Below are positions 9,975-18,510 of a DNA stretch of 50,997 nt, piece by piece. Numbering within the stretch: position 1 is the first letter of the stretch; every line of letters starts with the position of its first letter. The notes under the pieces were generated by a model. That model was given only the letters and a program-made list of their open reading frames with translations. It was not told the origin of the DNA and did no database searches. Source of the DNA: Rhodospirillaceae bacterium (GTDB lineage: Bacteria > Pseudomonadota > Alphaproteobacteria > SMXQ01); NCBI GenBank assembly GCA_947474495.1, contig CANJIM010000013.1:1-50997 (forward strand), read 5' to 3'. The position numbers were made by a program, and so were the translations under genes.

Positions 9975-10913
9975 ATGGCCCATGATTTGATCGCTGGCTC
10001 GTTCGTCGCCATCGTCACGCCGTTCAACCGCGACGGCAGCGTCGACTTCGAGGGCTTCCGTACCATCCTCGACTTCCAAGAGCGCAACGGCTCGGTCGCC
10101 GTGCTGATCATGGGCTCGACCGGCGAAGTCTCGATGCTCTCCATCGAAGAGCGCCATGCCATCATTCGCGAAACCGTGAAGATGAAGAAGGGCAAGATGC
10201 AGCTGTGGTACGGCTGCAGCGGCAACAGCACCGACTCGGCGATCAAGATGACGCAGTTCGCCGAAAAGGAAGGCGCTGACGGCGCCATCCTCGCGGCGCC
10301 GTCCTACATTTGTGCGCCGGAAGAGGACATCGTCGAATATTTCCTCGACATCGCCAACGCCGTGAAGCTGCCGCTCGGCATCTACAACAACCCGCCGCGC
10401 GTCAAAAGCGATCTCAACACCGAGCAGCTGCTGCGCCTGTTCGAGCACCCCAACGTGATCGTGCACAAAGAATCGACGACACGCGTCGGCCAGGTCGCCC
10501 AGGTGCTGAAGGCGAAGCCGAACGTCTCGGTCATGTGCTGCGACTCGCCCAACCTCGGACTCGTCGTGCCCACCATGTCGCTCGGCGGCCACGGCACCGC
10601 GAACATGTCGGGCAATCTCGCCCCGGCGGAAATCGCCACCATGTCGACGCCGTGGAAAATCCCGGCCCAGTCCGAAGTGTTCCGCGACACCTATCTGAAG
10701 ATGCTGCCGCTGCTGCATTACTGCTACAGCGCCATCAACCCGGTCGCCGTGAAATCCTTGATGCAGGCCGTCGGCCTGCCGTCTGGCCCGCTGCGCAAGC
10801 CGCTGAAGCCGCACAATCCGCAAGCCGTCGCCAAGGGCGTGCAGATCATGAAGGACCTCGGCCTGCTCGATAAATATGGCCTGAAGCCGACGCTCGCCAG
10901 CGCCGCCGAATAA
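9975..10913 (+). CDS. DapA/NAL-family aldolase or hydratase-aldolase
   Basis: A 312-residue TIM-barrel lyase of the dihydrodipicolinate synthase / N-acetylneuraminate lyase superfamily. These enzymes use a Schiff-base lysine to cleave or join pyruvate-type carbanions. The family GSTGE motif is in IMGSTGEVSML, the active-site tyrosine in YNNPPR, and the Schiff-base lysine in IVHKESTTR. The start at 9975 is chosen because MAHDLIAGSFVAIVTPF aligns with family N-termini and follows GGAAGGA. The open frame from 9906 is only leader. The superfamily is diverse, so this need not act in lysine synthesis. Its place between a ThDP enzyme and a molybdoenzyme points to catabolism. Confidence 0.88.
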   Translation: MAHDLIAGSFVAIVTPFNRDGSVDFEGFRTILDFQERNGSVAVLIMGSTGEVSMLSIEERHAIIRETVKMKKGKMQLWYGCSGNSTDSAIKMTQFAEKEGADGAILAAPSYICAPEEDIVEYFLDIANAVKLPLGIYNNPPRVKSDLNTEQLLRLFEHPNVIVHKESTTRVGQVAQVLKAKPNVSVMCCDSPNLGLVVPTMSLGGHGTANMSGNLAPAEIATMSTPWKIPAQSEVFRDTYLKMLPLLHYCYSAINPVAVKSLMQAVGLPSGPLRKPLKPHNPQAVAKGVQIMKDLGLLDKYGLKPTLASAAE

Positions 10914-10923
10914 GCGGAGCGTA

Positions 10924-13233
10924 ATGAGCAATCGCGAGCGTCTCACCAGCACCCATTGGGGCGCCGGCGCCGTCGAGGTGAAGGACGGCCGCGTCGTCGC
11001 CGTGCGTCCCTTCTCGCTCGACCCGCATCCTTCGCCGATTTTAAAAGGCATGCCCGACGCGCTCTACGCGCCGACGCGCATCGCCAAGCCGGCAGTGCGC
11101 AAAGGTTGGCTGGAGAAGCGCGGCGATAGCCGCCGCGATCGCGGCAACGACAGCTTCGTCGAAGTCAGCTGGGACGAAGCACTCGATCTCGTCGCCGGCG
11201 AACTGATGCGCGTGCGCAAAGAGCACGGCGCACAAGGCATCTTCGGCGGGTCCTACGGCTGGTCGAGCGCCGGCGGCTTCCATCACGCGCGCACGCAGCT
11301 GCGCCGCTTCCTCTTCACCTCGGGCGGCTGCGTCGATCAGGTCACGAACTATTCCTACGCCGCCGGCATGATCGTGCTGCCGCATATCATCGGCACCAAC
11401 GCGCCGATCGGCGGGCCGATGACGACCTGGCGCAGCATCGCCCAGCATACCAAGCTGATGGTGATGTTCGGCGGCGCCAATATCCGCAACATGCAGGTCT
11501 ATTCCGGCGGCTGCGGCGCGCATGACAGCGAAACCTGGCTGCACAAGGCGCGCGAAGCCGGCGTGCAGTTCGTCTCGATCACGCCGATCCGCGACGACAG
11601 CCCCGACTATCTCGGCGCCGAATGGCTCGCCCCTAAGCCCAACTCGGACACGGCGCTGATGCTCGGCCTCGCGCACACATTGGTCGCCGAGAACCTGCAT
11701 GACAAAGCCTTCCTCGCCACGCATTGCGTCGGTTTCGAGAAATTCCTGCCCTACCTGATGGGCGAGAGCGACGGCACGCCGAAGAGCGCCGCCTGGGCGG
11801 CAGGCATCTGCGGCATCGAAGCGAACGTTATCGCCGATCTCGCGCGCCGCATGGCCAAGGGCCGCACCATGCTCGCCGCGTCCTGGTCGCTGCAGCGCGC
11901 CGACCATGGCGAGCAGCCCTATTGGATGCTGGCGGTGCTCGCCGCCATGCTTGGCCAGATCGGCCTGCCTGGCGGCGGCTTCGGCTATGGCTACGGCTCG
12001 ATCGGCGGCCCCGGCGTGCCCGGGCCCGAGACCGGCGCGCCGCGCTTTCCGACCGGGCGCAATCCGCTCAACTTCGCCATTCCCGTCGCGCGCATCGCCG
12101 ACATGCTGCTGGAGCCCGGCGCCACCATCGACTTCGACGGCAAGAAGCTGACCTACCCGGACGTGAAGCTGGTCTATTGGGCCGGCGGCAATCCGTTCCA
12201 TCACCATCAGGATATCAACCGCCTGGTCGAGGCCTTCCGCAAGCCCGAGACCATCGTCGTGCATGAGATCGCCTGGACCGCGACAGCGCGCCATGCCGAC
12301 ATCGTGCTGCCGGCAACGACCTCGCTCGAGCGCAACGACATCGGCGCCTCGTCGCGCGACCGTTTCATCATCGCCATGCAGAAACACATCGCGCCGGTCG
12401 GCGAGGCGCGCGACGACTTCGCCATCTTCCGCGATCTCGCCCACCGCATCGGCAGCGAGGCGGCCTTCACCGAAGGTCGCTCCGAGATGGAATGGCTGAG
12501 GCAAATGTACGACGAGTATCGCGCGGGCCTGGCCAAGCGCGACATGGCGATCCCGCCGTTCGAGACCTTCTGGAACGACGGCTATGTCGAATTGCCGGTG
12601 CCGGAAGAAGACTTCGTGCTGTTCGACGCCTTCCGCAATGACCCGCAAGCCCATCCGCTGCACACCACGAGCGGCAAGATCGAAATTTTCTGCGACGATA
12701 TCGCCGGCTTCGGTTACGACGATTGCCCCGGTCATCCGACGTGGCTGGAGCCTTACGAATGGCTGGCAAATGCAAATGCCAAGCATCCGCTGCACATGAT
12801 CACCAATCAGCCGAAGTCGCGCCTGCATAGCCAGCTCGATCCGGTCGGCGTCAGCGCCGACAGCAAGATCGCCGGCCGCGAGCCGGTGCGGCTCAACCCG
12901 GCCGATGCTGCCGCGCGCGGAATCAAAACCGGCGACGTCGTCGAAATCTTTAACGACCGCGGCCGCTGCCTGGCCGGCGCCGAGGTCAGCGACCGGCTGC
13001 GGCCGGGCGTCATACAGATTTCCACCGGTGCATGGTACGATCCGGCCGATCCGGCAACGCCCGGCAGCCTCGACGTCCACGGCAATCCCAATGTGCTGAC
13101 CGCCGATCGCGGCACGTCGCGCCTCGGCCAAGGCCCCTCGCCGCTCAGCGCCCTCGTCAACGTGCGCAAATACGTCGGTACGGTGCCGGACGTGACCGTG
13201 CATCAGCCCCCCAAGATTCTTGGGGCGCGCTAA
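10924..13233 (+). CDS. molybdopterin oxidoreductase, BisC/DMSO-reductase type
   Basis: A 769-residue bis-MGD molybdoenzyme. It starts with HWGAG like biotin sulfoxide reductase and TMAO reductase, and has no N-terminal cysteine cluster for 4Fe-4S. The Mo-ligand region reads YGWSSAGGFHHARTQLRRFL, where a serine is the expected ligand in the BisC/TorA/DorA group. The C-terminal molydop_binding domain is visible from about residue 620 (HPLHMITNQPKSRLHSQ). There is no Tat signal, so it should be cytoplasmic like BisC. It lies 10 bases after the DapA-like gene with GGAG before its ATG, so it is co-transcribed. Expected activity: reduction of an S- or N-oxide; the substrate is unknown. Confidence 0.9.
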   Translation: MSNRERLTSTHWGAGAVEVKDGRVVAVRPFSLDPHPSPILKGMPDALYAPTRIAKPAVRKGWLEKRGDSRRDRGNDSFVEVSWDEALDLVAGELMRVRKEHGAQGIFGGSYGWSSAGGFHHARTQLRRFLFTSGGCVDQVTNYSYAAGMIVLPHIIGTNAPIGGPMTTWRSIAQHTKLMVMFGGANIRNMQVYSGGCGAHDSETWLHKAREAGVQFVSITPIRDDSPDYLGAEWLAPKPNSDTALMLGLAHTLVAENLHDKAFLATHCVGFEKFLPYLMGESDGTPKSAAWAAGICGIEANVIADLARRMAKGRTMLAASWSLQRADHGEQPYWMLAVLAAMLGQIGLPGGGFGYGYGSIGGPGVPGPETGAPRFPTGRNPLNFAIPVARIADMLLEPGATIDFDGKKLTYPDVKLVYWAGGNPFHHHQDINRLVEAFRKPETIVVHEIAWTATARHADIVLPATTSLERNDIGASSRDRFIIAMQKHIAPVGEARDDFAIFRDLAHRIGSEAAFTEGRSEMEWLRQMYDEYRAGLAKRDMAIPPFETFWNDGYVELPVPEEDFVLFDAFRNDPQAHPLHTTSGKIEIFCDDIAGFGYDDCPGHPTWLEPYEWLANANAKHPLHMITNQPKSRLHSQLDPVGVSADSKIAGREPVRLNPADAAARGIKTGDVVEIFNDRGRCLAGAEVSDRLRPGVIQISTGAWYDPADPATPGSLDVHGNPNVLTADRGTSRLGQGPSPLSALVNVRKYVGTVPDVTVHQPPKILGAR

Positions 13234-13280
13234 AGAAGCCGTGCGTTAAACTGGCCTGGAGCCGTATAGGGAGCGTTCGC

Positions 13281-14021
13281 ATGACGATAGGTAAAAGGCC
13301 GGAGCGTGTCGTGTCGCTTGCCGCCGCGACGGATGGCAAACCGGCGCGCGAAAAAGGCCTCAGCGATATCGCCTACGACCAGATTCGCCGCGACATCATC
13401 CGCTGCGTTCTCCGCCCCGATGAAGAGATCACCGAAAGCCAGCTCGCCGCCCGCTATGGCTTCGGCAAGGCGCCGATCCGCTCGGCGCTGCTGCGCCTGG
13501 CGCAAGACGAGATGGTCGTCTCCTATCCGCGGCGCGGCTATGTCATCGCGCCGATCACCCTGGAATATGTCAAAGACCTGTTCGATTACCGCGCCATCGT
13601 CGAACCGGCCGCCGTGCGCCTCGCGATCGGCAATGTCGACGAAGCAGAACTGCGCGAACTCGACCGCATCTCGAACGCCGGTTACATCCCCGGAGATCGC
13701 GAGAGCGAGCAGAATTTCCTGGCGAACAATAAAGCCTTCCATGTCGCCCTGGCGCGCGCCTCGGGCAACCGCAAGCTGGCGAGCAATCTCGAACGCCTGC
13801 TCGACGAGATGGAGCGTCTGTTTCATGTCGGCCTGTCGATCCGCGACCGCACCGAGGAAATGCAGCACGAACATAAATCGCTGATCGATGCCATGATCGC
13901 CGGCGACTTGGCGAAGGCCGAAGCGGCGGTGATCGAACAGATCGAATCGGCGCGCCAGATGGTGCTCGGCGCCATCATGTCGAGCCCCAAGCTGCAGCAG
14001 GTCAGCGTCACGCTGGCCTAA
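13281..14021 (+). CDS. GntR-family transcriptional regulator with FCD ligand domain
   Basis: A 246-residue regulator. Residues about 28-95 form the GntR winged helix (LAARYGFGKAPIRSALLRLAQDEMV; family consensus usually has PVREAL, here PIRSAL). About 100-225 form the helical FCD domain, with candidate metal-binding histidines in NNKAFHVALARASGN and HEHKSLIDAM. The ATG at 13281 is preceded by a GGGAGC. It follows the molybdoenzyme by 47 bases on the same strand, so it probably controls the surrounding catabolic genes in response to their substrate or an intermediate. Candidate operators are at 7975-7990 and 14621-14636. Confidence 0.9.
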   Translation: MTIGKRPERVVSLAAATDGKPAREKGLSDIAYDQIRRDIIRCVLRPDEEITESQLAARYGFGKAPIRSALLRLAQDEMVVSYPRRGYVIAPITLEYVKDLFDYRAIVEPAAVRLAIGNVDEAELRELDRISNAGYIPGDRESEQNFLANNKAFHVALARASGNRKLASNLERLLDEMERLFHVGLSIRDRTEEMQHEHKSLIDAMIAGDLAKAEAAVIEQIESARQMVLGAIMSSPKLQQVSVTLA

Positions 14022-14032
14022 ACTGGGCCTGA

Positions 14033-14584
14033 TCAGTTCGCCGGATATTTCCTGAGGATGCTGCTGCCGCAGCGCGACAAGTCGGCGCCGTAGACATGCA
14101 GCGAGATCGCCAAGTCCTCGCCGCCATTGGCGACTTTGTGAATGTCGGCCGGCGGCAGCAAGCCGACCACCGTGCCGGCCGGATTGAGGCCTTGGCCCAA
14201 TTCCGTCAGACAGTCGCCACCGACGCAGCGGTAGCTCGTCTCACGCTCGATGCCCTGATGAACGCCGACGACGCACCAGGACAGATGGTCGTGCACCGGT
14301 GTTTCCTGGGTCGGCAGCCAGACCAGCGAGACGATGGAATACAGCCCATCCTCGGCCACATGGAGCAGATGCTGGCGGTAACGCACGGGATCCGGCAGCT
14401 TCTGCGCGTCGGTCAGCAGGTCGCGCTTCAAGATCACCTCACGCAAGCTGCCGGTGACGCCGTCGAGCAACTCCTGGGGATGGCGGGCACCGCGCACGGC
14501 CCCGTCCACCCCCGCCAGCAGCTGGCGGAAGGCGGCGGAAGGAGCCGGGGGCGGCTCGAAATGGGGGGCGGGCTGAATCAACAT
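14033..14584 (-). CDS. cysteine dioxygenase-like cupin (thiol dioxygenase family)
   Basis: A 183-residue cupin resembling bacterial cysteine and 3-mercaptopropionate dioxygenases, which oxidise a thiol to a sulfinate with O2 at a non-haem Fe(II) held by three histidines. The candidate ligands are H98 and H100 (VHDHLSWCVVG) and H149 (PPADIHKVANGG). C104 sits close to where CDOs carry the cysteine of their Cys-Tyr cofactor. The gene converges with the GntR gene (11-base gap) and diverges from 14730 across a region holding a perfect 16-bp palindrome. The exact thiol is unknown. Confidence 0.8.
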   Translation of the reverse strand: MLIQPAPHFEPPPAPSAAFRQLLAGVDGAVRGARHPQELLDGVTGSLREVILKRDLLTDAQKLPDPVRYRQHLLHVAEDGLYSIVSLVWLPTQETPVHDHLSWCVVGVHQGIERETSYRCVGGDCLTELGQGLNPAGTVVGLLPPADIHKVANGGEDLAISLHVYGADLSRCGSSILRKYPAN

Positions 14585-14729
14585 AGGACCACTGTACTAA
14601 GTGACCGCTCAGCTTACAACATCTGAAATGTCAGATTAGCAAAAAGTCGATGTTAAAGCTTTTTGGCCTGGAGCCGAGCCGGTCCCGCCCCTATCGTGCC
14701 GCCCCGCTTATCTTTTCTGAGGCTCGCCC
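14585..14729. promoter_or_regulatory. divergent promoter region with 16-bp palindrome
   Basis: This gap between two divergent genes contains the perfect palindrome ATCTGAAATGTCAGAT at 14621-14636 (6-base arms, 4-base centre) in an A/T-richer stretch ending in a TTAAAGCTTTTT run near 14652. Size and symmetry fit an FCD-type GntR operator. A 13/16 match lies at 7975-7990 in the other divergent gap of this cluster. Confidence 0.5.
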
Positions 14730-15701
14730 GTGACCAAGCGCCTGTCCCTCGCCATCTGCGAATATGACCATTGCCGCGACTTCACGCATGGGCCGGTCAA
14801 GGCCGAGGGTATCGAGTTGGATCTCAAGGTCCTGCCGATCGCCGAGATCTTCCAGCGCTTCACCAAGAATCGCGAATGGGACGTCTCGGAGATGTCGCTC
14901 GGCATGTATGTCTCGCTGCTCTCGCAGGGCGACACCGGCCTGACGGCAATCCCCGTCTTCACCTCGCGCATGTTCCGCCTCTCGGCCTTCTATGCGCGAA
15001 GCGACGGCAGCATCAAGACGCTGGCTGATCTGCGCGGCAAGCGCGTCGGCTATCCCGACTGGATGCATACCGCCGGCATCTTCGCGCGCGGCTATCTGGC
15101 GCATGACGAGAACATCGCGCTGAACGAGATCGAATGGGTCCAGGCCGGCGTAAATGCTCCGGGATTACAAGAGATTCTGAAGGTCAAGCTGCCGCCCGAC
15201 GTGAAGCGCTCGAGCCGCCCCGACAGCTCGCTCGACGCCCTGCTGCTGGCCGGCGAGATCGATGCGGTGCTGACCTCGCACCCGCTCACCAGCTCGCATG
15301 GCGCAGCGCCCAAGAGCAAGCGCGTGATCGACGATTTCGTCACCGCCGAGAAGGCCTATGGCAAGGCGAGCGGGCTCTTTCCGATCATGCATGTCATCGC
15401 GATACGCAAGGACGTGTACGACGCCGATCCCTGGATCGCCCAGTCGCTGTTCACCGCCTTCGAGACGGCGAAGGCCAACAGCCTCGCCCGCATGCGCGAC
15501 AGCACCATCTCGCGCTATCCCTATCCGTGGAGCTTCAAGCTCGCCGAGGAGATGACGGCGATGGTCGGCGAGGACTTCTGGCCCTATGGCATCGCGCCCA
15601 ACCGGCACACGCTGCAAGCCTTCCTGACCTACTGCCACGAGCAGGGCGTCGCCCACCGGCCGGTAGACATGGCAGAACTCTTCGCCCCAGGCTTTAAATA
15701 A
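14730..15701 (+). CDS. 4,5-dihydroxyphthalate decarboxylase-like / NMT1-like binding-fold protein
   Basis: A 323-residue protein with the periplasmic-binding-protein fold. Its opening (LSLAICEYDHCRDFTHGPVKAEGIELDL) matches proteins often annotated as 4,5-dihydroxyphthalate decarboxylase (Pht5-like) or as NMT1/THI5-like binding proteins. LADLRGKRVGYPDWMHTAGIFARG is the typical SBP ligand-loop region. There is no signal peptide and no lipobox, so it is probably cytoplasmic; that supports an enzyme-like or sensor role over an importer component. The product name is inherited from a loosely related family and should not be read as proof of phthalate metabolism. Confidence 0.75.
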   Translation: MTKRLSLAICEYDHCRDFTHGPVKAEGIELDLKVLPIAEIFQRFTKNREWDVSEMSLGMYVSLLSQGDTGLTAIPVFTSRMFRLSAFYARSDGSIKTLADLRGKRVGYPDWMHTAGIFARGYLAHDENIALNEIEWVQAGVNAPGLQEILKVKLPPDVKRSSRPDSSLDALLLAGEIDAVLTSHPLTSSHGAAPKSKRVIDDFVTAEKAYGKASGLFPIMHVIAIRKDVYDADPWIAQSLFTAFETAKANSLARMRDSTISRYPYPWSFKLAEEMTAMVGEDFWPYGIAPNRHTLQAFLTYCHEQGVAHRPVDMAELFAPGFK

Positions 15702-15789
15702 TCTTTTTTATAGATTGATTTAATCACATCTATTTATTATACAGATTAGGCATTACCACATACCTTGGCTGTAGTTTCAGCTTGGGTTT
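15702..15789 (+). promoter_or_regulatory. AT-rich regulatory region before the YeiH-type exporter
   Basis: A very A/T-rich island (about 15698-15760) in otherwise GC-rich DNA, with two imperfect dyads built on ATCT/AGAT: 15701-15704 with 15712-15715, and 15728-15731 with 15743-15746. CAGATTAG at 15742-15749 repeats eight bases found at the end of the 14621 palindrome. The region probably contains the promoter of 15790 and a site for one of the two local regulators. No clear -35/-10 pair could be assigned. Confidence 0.35.
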
Positions 15790-16830
15790 GTGCCGATGCC
15801 CGCCGATCTGTCGCTCAACGTCGCGCCGCCCGTCTCAGGCGCCCACGCCAAGAGATCGCCATGGCCTGGCCTGCTGCTGACCGCCGCCCTCGCCGCTCTG
15901 GCCTTCCTGCCGCGCGCCCTGACGGGCATTGGCATGCTCAACCCCCTCGTCGTCGCCATCCTGCTCGGCATCGCGCTGCGCGCCGTGATGGGGCTGCCGG
16001 CTTGGGCACCCCGTGGCCTCGCCCTGTCGCAGAAGCGCGTGCTGCGCGTTGCCATCGCTCTCCTCGGCCTACAGATCGGCATGGGCCAGATCGCCGAGAT
16101 CGGCCTTGCCGGCATCGCCATCGCGCTGACCTGCCTTGGCGCGACCTTCCTCTTCACGCGCGCGCTCGGCCGCTGGCTCGGCGTCGATCGCGAGCTGACG
16201 ATCTTGATCGCCGCCGGCACCTCGATCTGCGGCGCCTCGGCCATTGCCGCAGTGAACTCCGCGACGCGCGCGCCGGAAGAAGACGCGGCCTACGCCATCG
16301 CCTGCATCACGCTGTTCGGCACGGCGGCTATGTTGCTTTATCCGCTGATCGCCGCGCTGCTGCCAATGAACGCCCATGCTTATGGCCTGTGGAGCGGCGC
16401 GACGCTGCACGAGATCGGCCAGGCCGTGGCCGCCGCCTTCCAGCAGGGCGATGCCGCCGGCCAGACCGGCACGATCGCCAAATTGCTGCGCGTCGCCATG
16501 CTGCCGGCCATGGTGCTGTTGCTAGCCTGGCGCGACGCCCGCAAATGCCGCAAGAGCGGCACGACGCAAGCCGCTATCGCCATGCCCTGGTTCGTGCTCG
16601 GTTTCGTCGTCCTGATGATCCTCGGCAATGTCATCGATATCGCCCCGGCGCTGAAGGCCCGCGCCAACGACGCGACGATCTTCCTGCTCTGCATGGGATT
16701 GGCCGCCATGGGAATGGCGACGGATATCACCAAGATCCGCGCCAAGGGTCTGCGCCCGCTGCTGGTCGCCGGCGGCGGTACCCTGTTCATCTCGACGCTA
16801 GGTCTGGGACTCGCACTCTGGCTCGTTTAA
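15790..16830 (+). CDS. YeiH-family (UPF0324) putative sulfate/sulfite exporter
   Basis: A polytopic membrane protein of 344-346 residues, beginning at GTG 15790 or ATG 15796. It has about ten hydrophobic segments and the family pattern LRVAIALLGLQIGMGQI, GTSICGASAIAAVNS and LHEIGQAVAAAF. The UPF0324/YeiH family is associated with export of sulfate or related sulfur oxyanions, and in enterobacteria it neighbours and responds to the sulfite-sensing LysR protein YeiE. Here too a LysR gene of that type follows 43 bases downstream. In this cluster it could remove sulfite or sulfate released from an organosulfur substrate (inference). Confidence 0.85.
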   Translation: MPMPADLSLNVAPPVSGAHAKRSPWPGLLLTAALAALAFLPRALTGIGMLNPLVVAILLGIALRAVMGLPAWAPRGLALSQKRVLRVAIALLGLQIGMGQIAEIGLAGIAIALTCLGATFLFTRALGRWLGVDRELTILIAAGTSICGASAIAAVNSATRAPEEDAAYAIACITLFGTAAMLLYPLIAALLPMNAHAYGLWSGATLHEIGQAVAAAFQQGDAAGQTGTIAKLLRVAMLPAMVLLLAWRDARKCRKSGTTQAAIAMPWFVLGFVVLMILGNVIDIAPALKARANDATIFLLCMGLAAMGMATDITKIRAKGLRPLLVAGGGTLFISTLGLGLALWLV

Positions 16831-16873
16831 GCGCTAGGGTCATTCTCGTGACTTTACGCGCGGGACGCCCGAC

Positions 16874-17752
16874 ATGACCCTCGAACAACTCCGCATCTTC
16901 GTCGCCGTCGCCGAGCGCGAGCATATGACCCGCGCCGCCGAAGCGCTCGGCCTCGTGCAATCGGCTGTCAGCGCCGCCATCGCGGCGCTCGAAGCGCGCC
17001 ACGCCACACCGCTGTTCCATCGCATCGGCCGCCGCATCGAATTGACCGACGCCGGTCGCTTGTTCCTCGTCGAGGCCAAAGCGGTGATGGCGCGCGCCGA
17101 AGCCGCCGAGCAACGTCTGGCAGAATTCGCCGGCGGCCCGCGCGGCAAGCTCTCCGTTCATGCCAGCCAAACCATCGCCAGCTATTGGTTGCCGCGCCAT
17201 CTCATGGCTTTCCGCCGCGCCTATCCCGAGGTCGATGTGCAGCTCGCCATCGGCAACACCGCACAGGTGACTGAGGCGGTGCTGGCCGGCGCCGCCGATC
17301 TCGGCTTCGTCGAAGGCGAGATCGACGCGCCGACCTTGAGCAACCAAATCATCACCGGCGACAAGCTGGTGATCGTCGTCGGCATGACCCATCCCTGGCT
17401 CGAAAAGCGCAAGGTGACGCTGGCCGATCTCGCCGAGGCCGATTGGGTGCTGCGCGAGAAAGGCTCCGGCACCCGCTCCGAATTCGAGGCCGAACTGCGC
17501 CGCCTCGGGCTCAACCCGGCCAAGCTCAAGGTCGCGCTCGAACTGCCGTCGAACGAAGCCGTGCGCTCGGCCGTGGTCGCGGGCGGCGGCGTTACCGCGA
17601 TTTCCGAACTGGTGGTCGAGGCGCTGCTCCGCCTCGGCTCGCTCCATCGCATCGACATCGACCTGCCGGCCAGGCCGTTTCACGTTCTGCACCACCGCGA
17701 GCGCTACCGCAGCAAGGCGAGCCAGGCGCTACTGGATATCATCGCGAGATGA
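16874..17752 (+). CDS. LysR-family regulator, CysL/YeiE type
   Basis: A 292-residue LysR regulator. The N-terminal winged helix covers residues 1-60 (MTRAAEALGLVQSAVSAAIAALE). The effector domain runs from about 90, opening with LSVHASQTIASYWLPRHL as in CysL/YeiE/CbbR-like members. Its position directly after the YeiH-type exporter, on the same strand, supports regulation of that gene, probably in response to an inorganic sulfur species. Ligand identity is inferred from the family and neighbour only. Confidence 0.87.
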   Translation: MTLEQLRIFVAVAEREHMTRAAEALGLVQSAVSAAIAALEARHATPLFHRIGRRIELTDAGRLFLVEAKAVMARAEAAEQRLAEFAGGPRGKLSVHASQTIASYWLPRHLMAFRRAYPEVDVQLAIGNTAQVTEAVLAGAADLGFVEGEIDAPTLSNQIITGDKLVIVVGMTHPWLEKRKVTLADLAEADWVLREKGSGTRSEFEAELRRLGLNPAKLKVALELPSNEAVRSAVVAGGGVTAISELVVEALLRLGSLHRIDIDLPARPFHVLHHRERYRSKASQALLDIIAR

Positions 17753-17808
17753 GCATCTCGACATCATCGCCGGATGACGGCATCCTGCGCCCATAACAGG
17801 GGATCAGA

Positions 17809-18510
17809 ATGACCGACCAGCTCAAGACGACGCTCATCAACGCCGGAAAAATTCTCTATAGCGAACAGCAGGGCGACGACATCTTCGGTCATGTCACCGT
17901 GCGCCTGCCCGACGATGCCGGTCATTTCCTGATGAAGCCGCATACCTTCGGCCTGGAAGAGATCACGATGGAGAACATCATCACCGTCAATCTCGACGGT
18001 GAGAAGACCGCCGGCAGCGCGCCGCGCCATCTCGAAGTCTTCATCCATTCGGAAATCTTGCGCGCGCGATCCGACGTGCAGGCCGTCGTCCACACCCATG
18101 CGCCGCATGCCGTCGCCTTCTCGGCGCTCGGCCGCCCCTTGCAGCCGGTCGGCCATGAAGGTTCGGTCTTCTGCGACGGATTGCCGGTGTTCGACGAGAC
18201 GACCGACCTGATCGTGACGCAGGAGCGCGGCAAATCGGTCGCCAAGGCGCTCGGCAAGCATCATGCGGTGCTGCTGCAGAACCACGGGTTGGTCACGGCG
18301 GGCCGCACGATCCAGGAAGCAACGATGCTCGCCATCCATCTGGAGCGCGCCTGTAAATCGCAATTGATGGTGGAATCCTGCGGCGGTGCTACGCGCCTCA
18401 GCACGCCGGACGACGCCAAGGCCAAGCAGGGCCGCATCATCCCGCAATATGCCTCGGTCTTCGCTTACTTAGAGCGGAAAGTCTGCGGTTGCGGCCAGGC
18501 CCACGACTAA
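17809..18510 (+). CDS. class II aldolase/adducin-family protein
   Basis: A 233-residue zinc-dependent aldolase-fold protein. The metal-binding histidines are in VVHTHAPHAVAF (HTH) and LLQNHGLVTAG, and the expected acidic catalytic residue lies in LEVFIHSEI. Members cleave or epimerise sugar phosphates, decarboxylate, or have unknown roles; this one lacks a strong pointer to one substrate. GGGGATC lies 8 bases before the ATG. Its stop codon overlaps the ATG of the next small gene (TAATG at 18508-18512). Confidence 0.85.
   Translation: MTDQLKTTLINAGKILYSEQQGDDIFGHVTVRLPDDAGHFLMKPHTFGLEEITMENIITVNLDGEKTAGSAPRHLEVFIHSEILRARSDVQAVVHTHAPHAVAFSALGRPLQPVGHEGSVFCDGLPVFDETTDLIVTQERGKSVAKALGKHHAVLLQNHGLVTAGRTIQEATMLAIHLERACKSQLMVESCGGATRLSTPDDAKAKQGRIIPQYASVFAYLERKVCGCGQAHD

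Noticed and set aside
11041-13203. 720-residue open frame antisense to the BisC-like molybdoenzyme
   Set aside because: It mirrors the third-position GC bias of the real gene, has low-complexity Arg/Ala/Gly/His-rich sequence and matches no family. The plus-strand frame has clear molybdoenzyme motifs.
14730-15701. Firm assignment as 4,5-dihydroxyphthalate decarboxylase in phthalate degradation
   Set aside because: No other phthalate genes are present, and this annotation is commonly transferred across a broad binding-fold family.
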